Shown piece after piece: positions 1 to 8,159 of a stretch of DNA of 64,000 nt (position 1 is the first letter of the stretch; each line of letters starts with the position of its first letter). Below the pieces are notes generated by a model. The model was not told the origin of the DNA, did no database searches, and saw nothing but the letters and a program-made list of their open reading frames with translations. Position numbers and translations under genes: made by a program. Origin of the DNA: CBDCWT01 sp965223305. Its GTDB lineage: Bacteria; Planctomycetota; Planctomycetia; Pirellulales; Pirellulaceae. The stretch spans positions 75,004 to 139,003 of the forward strand of contig CBDCWT010000073.1 of the NCBI GenBank assembly GCA_965223305.1, written 5' to 3'.

Positions 1-1
1 A

Positions 2-604
2 GCGAAGATCAACTTGGCGCTCTCGGAGCCGCCTTGTTTCACCTGTTTACCCACAGCGGGTGTCGGCCCTCAGCATCACGGTACGATGCATATCGGACCG
101 ACGCTGGATTACATCGAGCGGGCCTACGATGACGCCAAATACGGCAAGCCGAGCCGTGAACCGGTGCTCGAGATCACGATGCCTACGAGCGTCGACGATA
201 CGGTTGCCCCGGCTGGCAAGCACTTGCTTTCGATGTTCGTTCAATATGCACCCTATCAACTGGCGGATGGGCATCATTGGGACGACATCAAGGACGGGTT
301 CGCGGACAGCTGCATCGAGCTGCTCGCCCGGTATGCTCCGAACGTCCCCAACGCGATTGAACACCGCCAGGTTCTCAGTCCACTCGATTTGGAGCGGACC
401 TTTGGTTTAACCGGGGGCAATATCATGCAGGGAGCGATGCATCTTCATCAACTGTATAGTCTCCGGCCGGTAGCCGGCTGGTCGGATCACAGAACCCCCA
501 TTGCCGGCCTCTATCTTTGCGGCGCTGCCAGCCACCCAGGGGGCGGCGTCATGGGGGCCTGTGGAAAGAACGCTGCTCTGGAGATCCTGCGCGATTTCAG
601 CTGA
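2..604 (+). CDS. FAD/NAD(P)-dependent oxidoreductase, C-terminal part (5' end outside window)
   Basis: The reading frame is open from base 2, so the gene begins upstream of the window; about 200 C-terminal residues are present. Close to the end lies LYLCGAASHPGGGVMGACG, which matches the C-terminal FAD-binding motif (LYLCGAGTHPGGGV-like) of the phytoene desaturase / PYROXD2-like amine oxidase superfamily. The N-terminal dinucleotide-binding fold is not visible. Substrate is unknown; a carotenoid-type or general redox role cannot be separated from this fragment. The 3' end overlaps the convergent next gene by 8 bp. Confidence 0.8.
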   Translation, partial: AKINLALSEPPCFTCLPTAGVGPQHHGTMHIGPTLDYIERAYDDAKYGKPSREPVLEITMPTSVDDTVAPAGKHLLSMFVQYAPYQLADGHHWDDIKDGFADSCIELLARYAPNVPNAIEHRQVLSPLDLERTFGLTGGNIMQGAMHLHQLYSLRPVAGWSDHRTPIAGLYLCGAASHPGGGVMGACGKNAALEILRDFS

Positions 605-1256
605 TCGCTGCTTGATAGCAGTGATCGAACAACAGTTGCCACTCCAGCTCGGCGACCGAACAGCAGAACGATTCGAGGGTACCCCGTTCACGGATCGCCA
701 CTTCACATAGATCGACGAAGCCGAACGGATCCCAGCTCGTCGGGTCGAGTCGCCGTGCGTGCTCCTCGAGAGGTGCGTCCTCGGCCAGTTGGTGGACCTC
801 CTGATGCAAGTCGGCGAAGACGGGATGATCGCCCACTCGACGAAACCAGTATTTGGCGTTCGAGAAGTCAGGTTCGCGACGATGCATCAGACCGTGCCAG
901 TAACTGCCAGTGGGAGTGGCAATCGATTGGCTCATGGAATGGGACTCGTCTAGGTAGTTATGCAGCAGCCAAACGGCGGCCAAGCAGCATTCTGCCATCG
1001 AGGTGTCCTTGAGTGGCCGACCTGCGGCGATCGAATCTACGGTGAGTGCCTTGAGCTGAGAATGGACGTGCGGGTTGGGAGTTCCAGGTCCCAGCGGTGC
1101 GGTGGCGGCGTCTCTCAACAGCGGTGCGCAGCTACCATATTTGTCGGGCTGAAAGTCGATCACCGTGAGGTCCTCTGGTGTTTCGCGACAGAGATTATTG
1201 AACAAGGTTGGATCGGGTGTCGCCAACCGTCGATCGTACGATCGACGGGCACTCAA
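597..1256 (-). CDS. Conserved hypothetical protein (219 aa)
   Basis: Function not recognised. The protein is soluble in appearance, with no signal peptide or membrane segment. A central stretch reads GSYWHGLMHRREPDFSNAKY followed by WFRRVGDHPVF, dense in His, Trp and Arg; I recall this motif from conserved unnamed proteins of planctomycetes and other bacteria (recollection, not searched). The start is a TTG at 1254-1256 preceded by GGAGG, the only good ribosome site nearby. It is divergent from the S1-domain gene, sharing a 212-bp promoter region, and converges on the oxidoreductase with an 8-bp overlap. Confidence 0.65.
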   Translation of the reverse strand: MSARRSYDRRLATPDPTLFNNLCRETPEDLTVIDFQPDKYGSCAPLLRDAATAPLGPGTPNPHVHSQLKALTVDSIAAGRPLKDTSMAECCLAAVWLLHNYLDESHSMSQSIATPTGSYWHGLMHRREPDFSNAKYWFRRVGDHPVFADLHQEVHQLAEDAPLEEHARRLDPTSWDPFGFVDLCEVAIRERGTLESFCCSVAELEWQLLFDHCYQAAIS

Positions 1257-1468
1257 ACTGCCTCCACTCTAGAAAAACTGGACTATCTTTCCAACCGGCG
1301 TCCCGGCGAGTCGTTTGTCACTACCTTTGGGTGGGGGACACTGGTACACTGGCTTTGATAAGGAACCTCGAATTCGCCGGGGTTGGCGCGACGGCAAAGT
1401 GGGACGGGTACGGGCCGACTGCGATCGGATTTGTGCGAGGTTCCGGTCAGTTAGGGAGATGAACTCGG

Positions 1469-3142
1469 ATGACCGATGAACCTTCGGCAGCGTCGCCCGA
1501 AGAGGCCGCCGCGAAGCGCGAGGCGCCGGTGGAAAGTGCTGATTCAGCGACGACCACGGCTGCTCCGGCGCAGGGAAGCAGCGGTTCAGCACCAACAGCA
1601 GAACCAAGCTCCTTGTCTGCGAATCCTGAGAGCGGCACAGACTCCGCTGCTGATCCCGGGTCACCGGCAGAAGCCCCGACCTCCGCGACCGAGCTGACTG
1701 ACAGCGCGCCTCCAAACGGCGAGGCCTCCAACCAGCCGGATGTCCGGCCTCGGCGTCCCAAGATTCAAGTCGGTTCTCGCCGGGGTGATTCGAAGGAGCC
1801 GTTGCCGAGCAAACCGATGCTCGCTCAGCCCAAGCCAATTGCAGATCAAGTTGTCGAGAAGCCTGTTGAGACCGAAGAGCAAGTTCAAGCTCCAGCGGGC
1901 CAAGCCAAGGTGGCGGCGCCGACCCGCCGCACACCGCTGTCGGCGGATGAGCAGCAGGCGCTCGAAGAGGCCATCGGAGACGTCTCGATTGATGATTTGG
2001 TCAGCGGCGAGTCGACGGATCGAGCTGCGCAGGAGATCGAACTCGATTCGCGTCGCCGAGGCCAGGTTGTGCGGATTCACGGAGACAATATCTTTTTCTC
2101 CATTGGAGGGCGGAACGAGGGAGTTGCGTCCGTGCGGCAGTTCAAGGAACCGCCTGCGGTTGGCGACGATATGGAGGTAGTCGTCAAGAGTTTTCAGCCG
2201 GACGATGGCCTTTACGAATTGGCGATTCCAGGCGCAGCTGTCTCGGTCACGGATTGGTCCGACTTGACCGAAGGAGCGGTTGTCGAAGGGCGGATTACCG
2301 GTGCCAACACAGGTGGCCTGGAGTGCATGGTCAATCAAATCCGCGGATTTATTCCGTCGAGCCAAATCGCATTGTTCCGAGTCCAGGATTTCGCGGAGTA
2401 CATCGGCCAAAAGCTGGACTGCGTAGTCACCGAGGTGAATCCCCGCCGGCGGAATCTAGTGCTCAGCCACCGCGCGCTCTTAGAGCGGCAGAAAGAGGAG
2501 GCGCGCGCCAAGCTGCTGGAACAACTGGAGCCGGGTAGCATCGTCGAAGGAGTGGTGCGTAGCTTGCGCGATTTCGGCGCCTTTGTTGATCTCGGCGGAG
2601 TGGATGGACTGATCCACATCAGCCAGCTTAGTTGGGACCGGGTTAACCATCCGAGCGATGTGTTAAGCGAGGGGCAGAAAGTCAGGGTGCGGGTCGAGAA
2701 AGTCAACACTCAGACTGGCAAGATCGGATTGTCGTACCGGGAGTTGCTGGAGCACCCTTGGGCCAAGGTTGAGGACGAGCTGACGGTTGGCAGCACGGTG
2801 CGGGGTCCGGTGACACGGATTGCCAAGTTCGGTGCGTTCGTCAAGTTGGCTGCAGGCGTCGAAGGCTTGATTCACATTTCAGAAATGGCCCATGGCCGCG
2901 TGCGTCAGGTTTCGGACGTGGTCAGCGAGGGTGAAGAAATCGACGTCAAGATTCTCTCGATCGACACCGAAGCGCAACGAATCGCCCTCTCGCTGAAGGC
3001 AACGCAGCCGGAACCCGAGAAACCCGAGGGGGCGGAACCAGATCCTGAGCCGACTGCGACGGCAAGGCGCAAGCCAAAAGGGCCACTCAAAGGAGGTGTC
3101 GACCGACCGTCGGGGGGCGAAGAATTCGGCCTGAAGTGGTGA
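1469..3142 (+). CDS. S1 RNA-binding domain protein (ribosomal protein S1-like, 557 aa)
   Basis: Contains about four S1-type OB folds: roughly residues 195-260 (divergent), 266-335, 352-420 and 437-507. The last two are canonical, with FGAFVDLGGVDGLIHISQL and FGAFVKLAAGVEGLIHISEM. S1 domains bind single-stranded RNA; proteins of this type act as ribosomal protein S1 or as RNA-binding translation or decay factors. The first ~190 residues are a low-complexity Ala/Pro/Glu/Ser-rich region absent from classical S1. ATG is preceded by GGGAGATG. Which paralogue this is (rpsA or an accessory S1 protein) cannot be decided, so no symbol is given. Confidence 0.85.
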   Translation: MTDEPSAASPEEAAAKREAPVESADSATTTAAPAQGSSGSAPTAEPSSLSANPESGTDSAADPGSPAEAPTSATELTDSAPPNGEASNQPDVRPRRPKIQVGSRRGDSKEPLPSKPMLAQPKPIADQVVEKPVETEEQVQAPAGQAKVAAPTRRTPLSADEQQALEEAIGDVSIDDLVSGESTDRAAQEIELDSRRRGQVVRIHGDNIFFSIGGRNEGVASVRQFKEPPAVGDDMEVVVKSFQPDDGLYELAIPGAAVSVTDWSDLTEGAVVEGRITGANTGGLECMVNQIRGFIPSSQIALFRVQDFAEYIGQKLDCVVTEVNPRRRNLVLSHRALLERQKEEARAKLLEQLEPGSIVEGVVRSLRDFGAFVDLGGVDGLIHISQLSWDRVNHPSDVLSEGQKVRVRVEKVNTQTGKIGLSYRELLEHPWAKVEDELTVGSTVRGPVTRIAKFGAFVKLAAGVEGLIHISEMAHGRVRQVSDVVSEGEEIDVKILSIDTEAQRIALSLKATQPEPEKPEGAEPDPEPTATARRKPKGPLKGGVDRPSGGEEFGLKW

Positions 3143-3157
3143 GTAAGAAGTCGCCAC

Positions 3158-4066
3158 ATGGACTTCGCATTTTTTGAGTATTACCTATCAGCAGCATTGC
3201 TGGTTACCGCAATGTTGGGGATGGGGGCTACCTTGACACCGCAGGAGTTTGCCGGTGTCGTTAGGAGGCCACACGGCGTTGCAGCCGTATTGCTGGGCCA
3301 GCTCTTGGTCACCCCCTTGCTCGCAGTGGCCATCGCCTTCCTGTTGGAGCTACCGCAGGGCGTGGCCTTGGGCTTGTTGCTGATTGCGGCTCTTCCGGGC
3401 GGCTTGTTTTCGAATCTGCTGACGTTTCTCGGCAACGGCAACGTGGCCTTGTCGATTACAGCTACCGCGGTCTCGACATTCCTTTGTCTGGTCACGACAT
3501 CTGTGATTCTCCGCATCTTTGGCGGGACGCACTTTGCCGAAGGTTTGGAGATGCCGGTTGGCCGCGTGCTCTATGAGATTGCCTGCTTTCTGCTCTTGCC
3601 GCTGTTGGCTGGGATGCTGTTCCGCCGCCGCTGGCCCGAGCACGCTCCGCAGTTTAGCAAAGTGTTCGTACGCCTCAGCACGGCTTTCTTAGCGGCCTTC
3701 GTCGTCGGCGCGCTCAGCAGTGGACGCCTGTCCGTTGCAACCTACGGCTGGCAGACGCCCGTGGCCCTGTTCCTGCTTGGAGCTGCCTCGCTGTGGGTGG
3801 GAGTTGTGGCGAGCCTGCTATTCAACTTGTCAGCGGACGATCGTTTCACGGTATCGATCGAGACGCTGGTTCGTAACGGAAACCTCGGTTTACTACTCAA
3901 GGCGTCTCTGTTTCCGGCTGTCGCAGGCTCGGCCGATCCAATCGGAGACGGAGTTTTGTACGTCGTGCTGTTTTATGCTGGGCTTTCGCTGGTGATTGGC
4001 CTCTACGAAGTCTGTATGAAGCGACTCAAGTGGGGCGTGCTTTATAGCGAGCGAGCGTCGGCCTGA
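3158..4066 (+). CDS. Bile acid:sodium symporter (BASS) family transporter
   Basis: A polytopic membrane protein of 302 aa with about nine or ten hydrophobic segments. Residues 20-33 (LGMGATLTPQEF) and about 80-110 (ALPGGLFSNLLTFLGNGNV, then ALSITATAVST) match the conserved GMGLSLTP and PGGxxSN blocks of the BASS/SBF family, which couples Na+ to uptake or export of organic anions such as bile acids, pantoate or 2-keto acids. Substrate cannot be assigned. It begins 15 bp after the S1 gene, so the two may be co-transcribed. Confidence 0.85.
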   Translation: MDFAFFEYYLSAALLVTAMLGMGATLTPQEFAGVVRRPHGVAAVLLGQLLVTPLLAVAIAFLLELPQGVALGLLLIAALPGGLFSNLLTFLGNGNVALSITATAVSTFLCLVTTSVILRIFGGTHFAEGLEMPVGRVLYEIACFLLLPLLAGMLFRRRWPEHAPQFSKVFVRLSTAFLAAFVVGALSSGRLSVATYGWQTPVALFLLGAASLWVGVVASLLFNLSADDRFTVSIETLVRNGNLGLLLKASLFPAVAGSADPIGDGVLYVVLFYAGLSLVIGLYEVCMKRLKWGVLYSERASA

Positions 4067-4102
4067 GGGGCAGCGCCTTTAGGTACTTCTGGTAGCCTTC
4101 TG

Positions 4103-4126
4103 GTAGCCGAATTCGCCAGAATTTGG
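4103..4126 (+). repeat. REP-C hairpin (GTAG-headed)
   Basis: GTAG followed by arms CCGAATTC and GAATTTGG around a GCCA loop. Other copies lie at 6265-6283 (partial), 19142-19205, 30233-30286 (inverted pair) and 37466-37489. In those with CCGAACTC the facing arm becomes GAGTTTGG, which preserves pairing. Confidence 0.7.
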
Positions 4127-4162
4127 ACGAATCAACAACCGTGTACGCCCCTCACCCCACAG

Positions 4163-4222
4163 ATCAGCCGGAATGCGTTAGCATCCGGTTTGCAAACCGT
4201 GGGCTAACGCCCAGCGGCTGAT
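4163..4222. repeat. REP-A inverted pair (BIME-like)
   Basis: Two REP-A hairpins in opposite orientation, joined through their AACC ends. The left copy (4163-4191) has the ATGC/GCAT stem subtype and the right copy (4194-4222) the GGGC/GCCC subtype. Each has a four-base TAAC (or GTTA) loop and a one-base bulge, flanked by CTGAT or ATCAG at the outer foot. Confidence 0.75.
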
Positions 4223-4567
4223 GCGGTGGAGTCACACCGCTAGGCAAAGCGCCTCCTGTTGATCCTGTAAATCCTGTCAACACAAACAGAATAAAGACAT
4301 AAACGTCAACCTTCTCCAGTGCGTTGAACGTCGCTGCCTGCCTCGTGACGTTGATCCAGTGCAGGCCATAGCTGCGGAACGCTCATGGCGATTCTCTACA
4401 AAATTAGCACTGGCTAACAGCTAGTTTCCTATCGCTCGCTACTCCGCTACAATTACTACCGGGGTAGTTGTCACGGTCCGGCCGTTCAAGACGGCGTCCC
4501 GCGCGCCTGAATCGCGGGCTGCCATGCGGCTACTCGAGTTGCGAATGCTAAGTGAGGAGAGTCTCAA

Positions 4568-5926
4568 ATGCTAAACGGGAAAACGGCAGTCTTTGTAATG
4601 GTGTGGTTCGCGGTGCTGGTTCCCAGGTGTCTCGCAGAGAGTCAACAGGATGGAGATTCACTACGAACCCGTACTTTGCAACAGCAGCGGTTTGCGATTG
4701 AGTTCATGAAGGCTCATCCGTTGCCAGCGCCGTTCGCGACGAAAGGAGAAATCGACTCCTACTTCGGCCAGCTAGCGAAAGACTGGGCGGAGCATGCCCA
4801 AAACAAGGATGCGATCGTCATTCGACTCAGCCCGTATACCTATGCGTGGGCGCTCTATAGTCTGATGAAACTGGAGGTTCCCACTTGGGCGCACCGTCAC
4901 GTCTACGAGAACTACATCGTGCCCGCCTTTCTGGTCGACTTCGAGCAAATCAGCACGGAAGTCGCTGCAGAACACGCCTTCCTCATCTCCTCCGAGCTCA
5001 CCTGGATCTACAATTCACTGTCTTTCGGATGCGAACTTCCGGCCGAGCGCTGGAGTCGTCTGAAATCGGCTCTCGACCGGATGCCAGCACTGATTGACGA
5101 ATATCTTGACGCGCATGCCTACGAAGGCGAGATGGTTGCGTCGCAACTGCGGCGCGTCCGAGATGACATCCTACAGATTGACCCACTATTGGAGGTCAAA
5201 GATGCCATCTACAAGTCCGAACATGATTCCGCGTTCGCGATTCTTGCCGCCGCGTTCACACGTGACTGTCCCGCGAAGTCCATCGAACCGCTCGGCGAGC
5301 AACTGTGGCGGGCATACCTCGAATCAGGAGACAGATCAAAGGCTTTGGCGGTCCTTGACCTGCTGGCCCACGGCCTGACAGCTGCTGTATTGTCTGGCGA
5401 AACGCTGCAAGAACGTTATGCAAAGACCGACGAAGAACGTGGCCCTGTTCTCTTTCGGCGTGCTGCCGCAGCGAGGTTGCCCGCGTTAGTGTCCTCCAGT
5501 CACGTCGCTGACTTATCCGGTGAATATGAGAATCTGACCAGCGGTGAGTCTTTTGACTTGTCGTCGCTGGAGGGAAAGCCGATCGTGCTCGACTTCTGGA
5601 CTACGTCTTGTCAACCGTGTATTGCGGAGATTCCGCGCCTCAATGCGTTACACACGGGGCACGAGTCCGAGTTGACTTTGGTGAGCATCGCTTGTGACGC
5701 CAACGTCGCTGAGGTAACCAGCGTCGAGGTGCAGAAGTTCATGAAGACGCATGGCATCAAGTACATCGTCCTCTTCGACGCCCCTCAGCGATCACTGATG
5801 GACCGATTTGGCGTCACCGGATGGCCGACCATGTTCATGATCAACAAGAGTGGGCAATTTATGGTCCCCCCAAACGAAAGTCGGAACGGTGTGCGCCTCC
5901 AAGAGATCGAAGCATATTTGCATTAG
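4568..5926 (+). CDS. Exported protein with C-terminal TlpA/thioredoxin-like domain
   Basis: 452 aa. Residues 1-24 form a signal peptide ending near CLAES, so the protein is probably exported. The middle (about 30-310) is alpha-helical and unrecognised. The C-terminal ~140 residues are a thioredoxin fold of the TlpA/ResA type: FWTTSCQPCIAEIP carries the CxxC redox pair and VTGWPTMFMIN the cis-proline loop, pointing to disulfide exchange outside the cytoplasm. Start is ATG 4568 with GGAGAG upstream. It stands alone, with repeats upstream and the IS-bearing region downstream. Confidence 0.8.
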   Translation: MLNGKTAVFVMVWFAVLVPRCLAESQQDGDSLRTRTLQQQRFAIEFMKAHPLPAPFATKGEIDSYFGQLAKDWAEHAQNKDAIVIRLSPYTYAWALYSLMKLEVPTWAHRHVYENYIVPAFLVDFEQISTEVAAEHAFLISSELTWIYNSLSFGCELPAERWSRLKSALDRMPALIDEYLDAHAYEGEMVASQLRRVRDDILQIDPLLEVKDAIYKSEHDSAFAILAAAFTRDCPAKSIEPLGEQLWRAYLESGDRSKALAVLDLLAHGLTAAVLSGETLQERYAKTDEERGPVLFRRAAAARLPALVSSSHVADLSGEYENLTSGESFDLSSLEGKPIVLDFWTTSCQPCIAEIPRLNALHTGHESELTLVSIACDANVAEVTSVEVQKFMKTHGIKYIVLFDAPQRSLMDRFGVTGWPTMFMINKSGQFMVPPNESRNGVRLQEIEAYLH

Positions 5927-6309
5927 TCTTGTTGCCGTCCTGCCGATGGAGGTGTGTAACGCGCCGCGCAGCTGGCTGACGGTTGGCAGCTTGGACAGAT
6001 CCGAGTAGCGGGCATTGGCTGTCGCACCCTCCCGCACGGAGGTTGTGCAGCTTTTAAGTTATCTGTTTGCCAGGGTTTAGTCGTAGGCCGGGACAAGCGG
6101 CAGGAAAGATGGCGGCTTCTTACATGAGGTGACGCCGCGCTGTTCCGGCGGCACCAAGTTCGATGCACTCCCTGTTGGTCGCCTAACCACCGCGTGCCGG
6201 AACCGCGCAGCGGGGAAATCGTAGGCTGATGGAAGCTTCTTTTGCGCCGCTTGTTCCGGCCTACCCCTGGCGAGTTCGGCTACGCTCTAAATCAGCCGCA
6301 GGGCGTTAG
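5927..6309. other. Intergenic region between thioredoxin-fold gene and IS1380 element
   Basis: No convincing gene. It carries a copy of a short repeat reading GTGCAGCTTTTAAGTTA at about 6045-6061, also seen near 18991 and as a diverged version near 63648, a partial REP-C (6265-6283), and the left half of a REP-A hairpin (6291-6309) that the IS interrupts. Confidence 0.5.
6291..6309 (-). repeat. REP-A copy interrupted by the IS
   Basis: ATCAGCCGCAGGGCGTTAG is the left part of a REP-A hairpin. The missing part (TTAGCCCACGGTT) resumes at 8022 on the far side of the IS. The shared TTAG is the target duplication and corresponds to the loop of the hairpin. Confidence 0.75.
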
Positions 6310-6466
6310 CCCGGATTATTCACGAGGGGTTGAAGATTGGGCAGAGATATGTGGTTGAGCTTTTGATGTAGGTTCGCGACCGCCAACGGGCAGAGTTCCC
6401 CCTTTCCCCCTTGCGAGGGCAGGTGACGGTGAAGATTTGACGAGGGAGACGGACAAGGGCGGGCGG

Positions 6467-7927
6467 CTACGTGCCAGGAGCCAAGGCTTGAGCCACGGTG
6501 CGGAAGAAGGGCAGATATGGCCAGGAGCCTGAAAGAAATACACGCACGCGACGTGCGGTGATCTTCATGCGTGAGGCTACTTTGATCAGCATCATCCGCC
6601 AAGTGTTCGCATGGCCTTCACCCAAAGGATCGGCTTGGCGGCGGCGATTGAACTGGCCGCGACGCGTGCGACCCGTGGACGCTTCAGCCGGAATTTCATG
6701 TGTCACTTGCAACGGGTCCGATCCTTGCTCCGACAACACTTTGACCGTCGGTTCCAGTGGCGGCGAGGCGATTCGTCGACGCATCTGCACCAGCAGGTTG
6801 TTGGCCGCGCAGTGCAGAAACATGCGGAAGCAATTCGCCATATAGCGATGATCGCTCAGCCGATCTGCGCACAGATCACATTTCAGCTCCTTGTTGCGGT
6901 TCTCGCTTTCGCCGCGTTCGCTGTACTCATCATAAGCGCCGTGCGGCAACGTGCGGGCTCCAGGACGATTGGTTACAACGGCTCGGCGGTTCGTCCCCTG
7001 CGAGTTGGCTTCGCACTTGACGACGACCCACCGCGGCTGCTCCCAAGTGCCGGGTTGGTAGTCAAAGCCCGTGAAGAGCCGTTGCGGCTGGCCGCTCTTT
7101 TCGCACGCTTCGACGGCTGTTTTCAGCAATTCCTCGCTGTTTCGCTTCAACACGTTATTCATGCCAACGCCAATCGAGTAGAGGACACTCAGCCGCTCAC
7201 AGACCCGATAAAACCAAGGTTTGGCATAGCCCGAGTCGGCCCGTACGTGAATCACAACATCAGGAAATTTTTCACGCAGAGCCTCGACGACACGTTCCAA
7301 ATCAAGTCCCAGTCCGAGCGCCGGGTCCGCCGTGCCGTACAGCAGCGCTGGCAGCACGACCAAGTCGTTGTCGGCACAGGTGATCGCACGCACTAGGTAT
7401 TGGTACTGCTTGTAGTATCCGTGGTAGAAGATCAATTGTTGTTGACCGTGAGTGGGATCGTCGAAAACGTCAATGTCCAAAGTAATCTCGACGGGCGTCT
7501 CGTCGAAGGAGTCCACGAAGTGTTGAAGGAACCACTCTTCCAACCGCAACAAGTCAGCTGGGGTGACGGCATTTTCAAACCGCGACAACGTGGGTTGACT
7601 TGCCAAATCTTTATCGTCCGGCAAGCGGTCCGCGATCATTTTGAAGATGGCGTCACTGCGTAACGCATCATGATCATTCTGGTCTTCGTAGCCGGCGACA
7701 ATGCCGAACACGCGACTTCGAACCATCTCCAACACCGAATGAGTTGGGTCGGTTCGAGTGTCACCCAATTGAGCGGCAAACCCCTCTGTCAGCTTCAGTT
7801 TTTCGTCGAACTGCCGAAACAACAGCAGTCCGGTATCCGTGGAAAGATGTTCCTGTACCGGTTCAATTTCGATAGGCAATTCTGTCGAGAAACCCAGTTC
7901 CACATTCCAAACATCGTGTAAAATCAT
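6467..7927 (-). CDS. IS1380-family transposase
   Basis: 486 aa DDE (RNase H-fold) transposase catalysing cut-and-paste movement of the surrounding IS. Likely catalytic residues are in LDIDVFDD (Asp151/153), the RADSGYA block (Asp231) and RGESENRNKELK (Glu340/342), the last being typical of IS1380 transposases. ATG is preceded by GGAGG, six bases upstream, which itself lies in one arm of an inverted repeat (7931-7991). The gene is unbroken, unlike several host genes in this window. Confidence 0.93.
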   Translation of the reverse strand: MILHDVWNVELGFSTELPIEIEPVQEHLSTDTGLLLFRQFDEKLKLTEGFAAQLGDTRTDPTHSVLEMVRSRVFGIVAGYEDQNDHDALRSDAIFKMIADRLPDDKDLASQPTLSRFENAVTPADLLRLEEWFLQHFVDSFDETPVEITLDIDVFDDPTHGQQQLIFYHGYYKQYQYLVRAITCADNDLVVLPALLYGTADPALGLGLDLERVVEALREKFPDVVIHVRADSGYAKPWFYRVCERLSVLYSIGVGMNNVLKRNSEELLKTAVEACEKSGQPQRLFTGFDYQPGTWEQPRWVVVKCEANSQGTNRRAVVTNRPGARTLPHGAYDEYSERGESENRNKELKCDLCADRLSDHRYMANCFRMFLHCAANNLLVQMRRRIASPPLEPTVKVLSEQGSDPLQVTHEIPAEASTGRTRRGQFNRRRQADPLGEGHANTWRMMLIKVASRMKITARRVRVFLSGSWPYLPFFRTVAQALAPGT

Positions 7928-7930
7928 TTC

Positions 7931-7991
7931 GAGCCTCCAAGCGTTGAAAGAAGTCCTTTAGTCATCACTTCTTAGATGCGTTTGGAGGCTC
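7931..7991 (-). promoter_or_regulatory. Nested hairpin sequestering the transposase ribosome-binding site
   Basis: On the transposase mRNA strand, GAGCCTCCAA (7982-7991) can pair with TTGGAGGCTC (7931-7940), and inside it AAGAAGT (7967-7973) with ACTTCTT (7948-7954). The second arm contains the GGAGG ribosome-binding site. Any transcript entering from outside the IS would contain both arms and could hide the site. This is inferred by analogy with the leader hairpins of IS10 and IS50. Confidence 0.6.
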
Positions 7992-8073
7992 AAGAATTCC
8001 CGCTTTCGTGAATAATCCGGGTTAGCCCACGGTTCCCCAGCGAAACCGACGCGATAGCGTCCGGGGAGGGTTC

Positions 8074-8117
8074 CCCCTCTCCGGCCCTTCGGGCCGACTC
8101 TCCCCGAGGGGAGAGTG
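8074..8117. repeat. Double-hairpin repeat (CTCTCCGGCCC / CTCTCCCC type)
   Basis: Two adjacent palindromes: CGGCCC-TTC-GGGCCG and CTCTCCCC-GA-GGGGAGAG. Related copies are at about 37077-37120 and 63688-63731. Possibly a transcript-end structure for alaS, but the same unit occurs away from gene ends. Confidence 0.6.
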
Positions 8118-8159
8118 AAGAAAGAGCGCGTAGCGCGGGAGCTAGCCGAAGAAGAGTGG

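Larger units (their letters stand above)
4067..4567. other. Intergenic region with clustered interspersed repeats
   Basis: No coding sequence seen. From left to right it holds a REP-C hairpin (4103-4126), a back-to-back REP-A pair (4163-4222) and a copy of the TGTTGATCCTGTAAATCCTG repeat (about 4256-4281) that recurs near 37.2 kb and inside the 32.7-33.5 kb array. The final ~100 bp carry the promoter and leader of the next gene, with GGAGAG upstream of its ATG. Confidence 0.6.
6310..8021 (-). mobile_element. IS1380-family insertion sequence (1712 bp, complete)
   Basis: The element is bounded by 16-bp perfect terminal inverted repeats, CCCGGATTATTCACGA, and flanked by the direct repeat TTAG (6306-6309 and 8022-8025). 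One transposase gene on the minus strand fills most of it. Size, single ORF, DDE transposase type and a 4-bp duplication all fit IS1380. Intact ends, target duplication and an uninterrupted transposase indicate a recent and possibly active insertion. The same ends, with one base changed, bound the four MITEs in this window. Confidence 0.92.

Noticed and set aside
1661..2410. 249-aa open frame on the minus strand
   Set aside because: Antisense to the S1-domain gene; no domain or ribosome-binding site.
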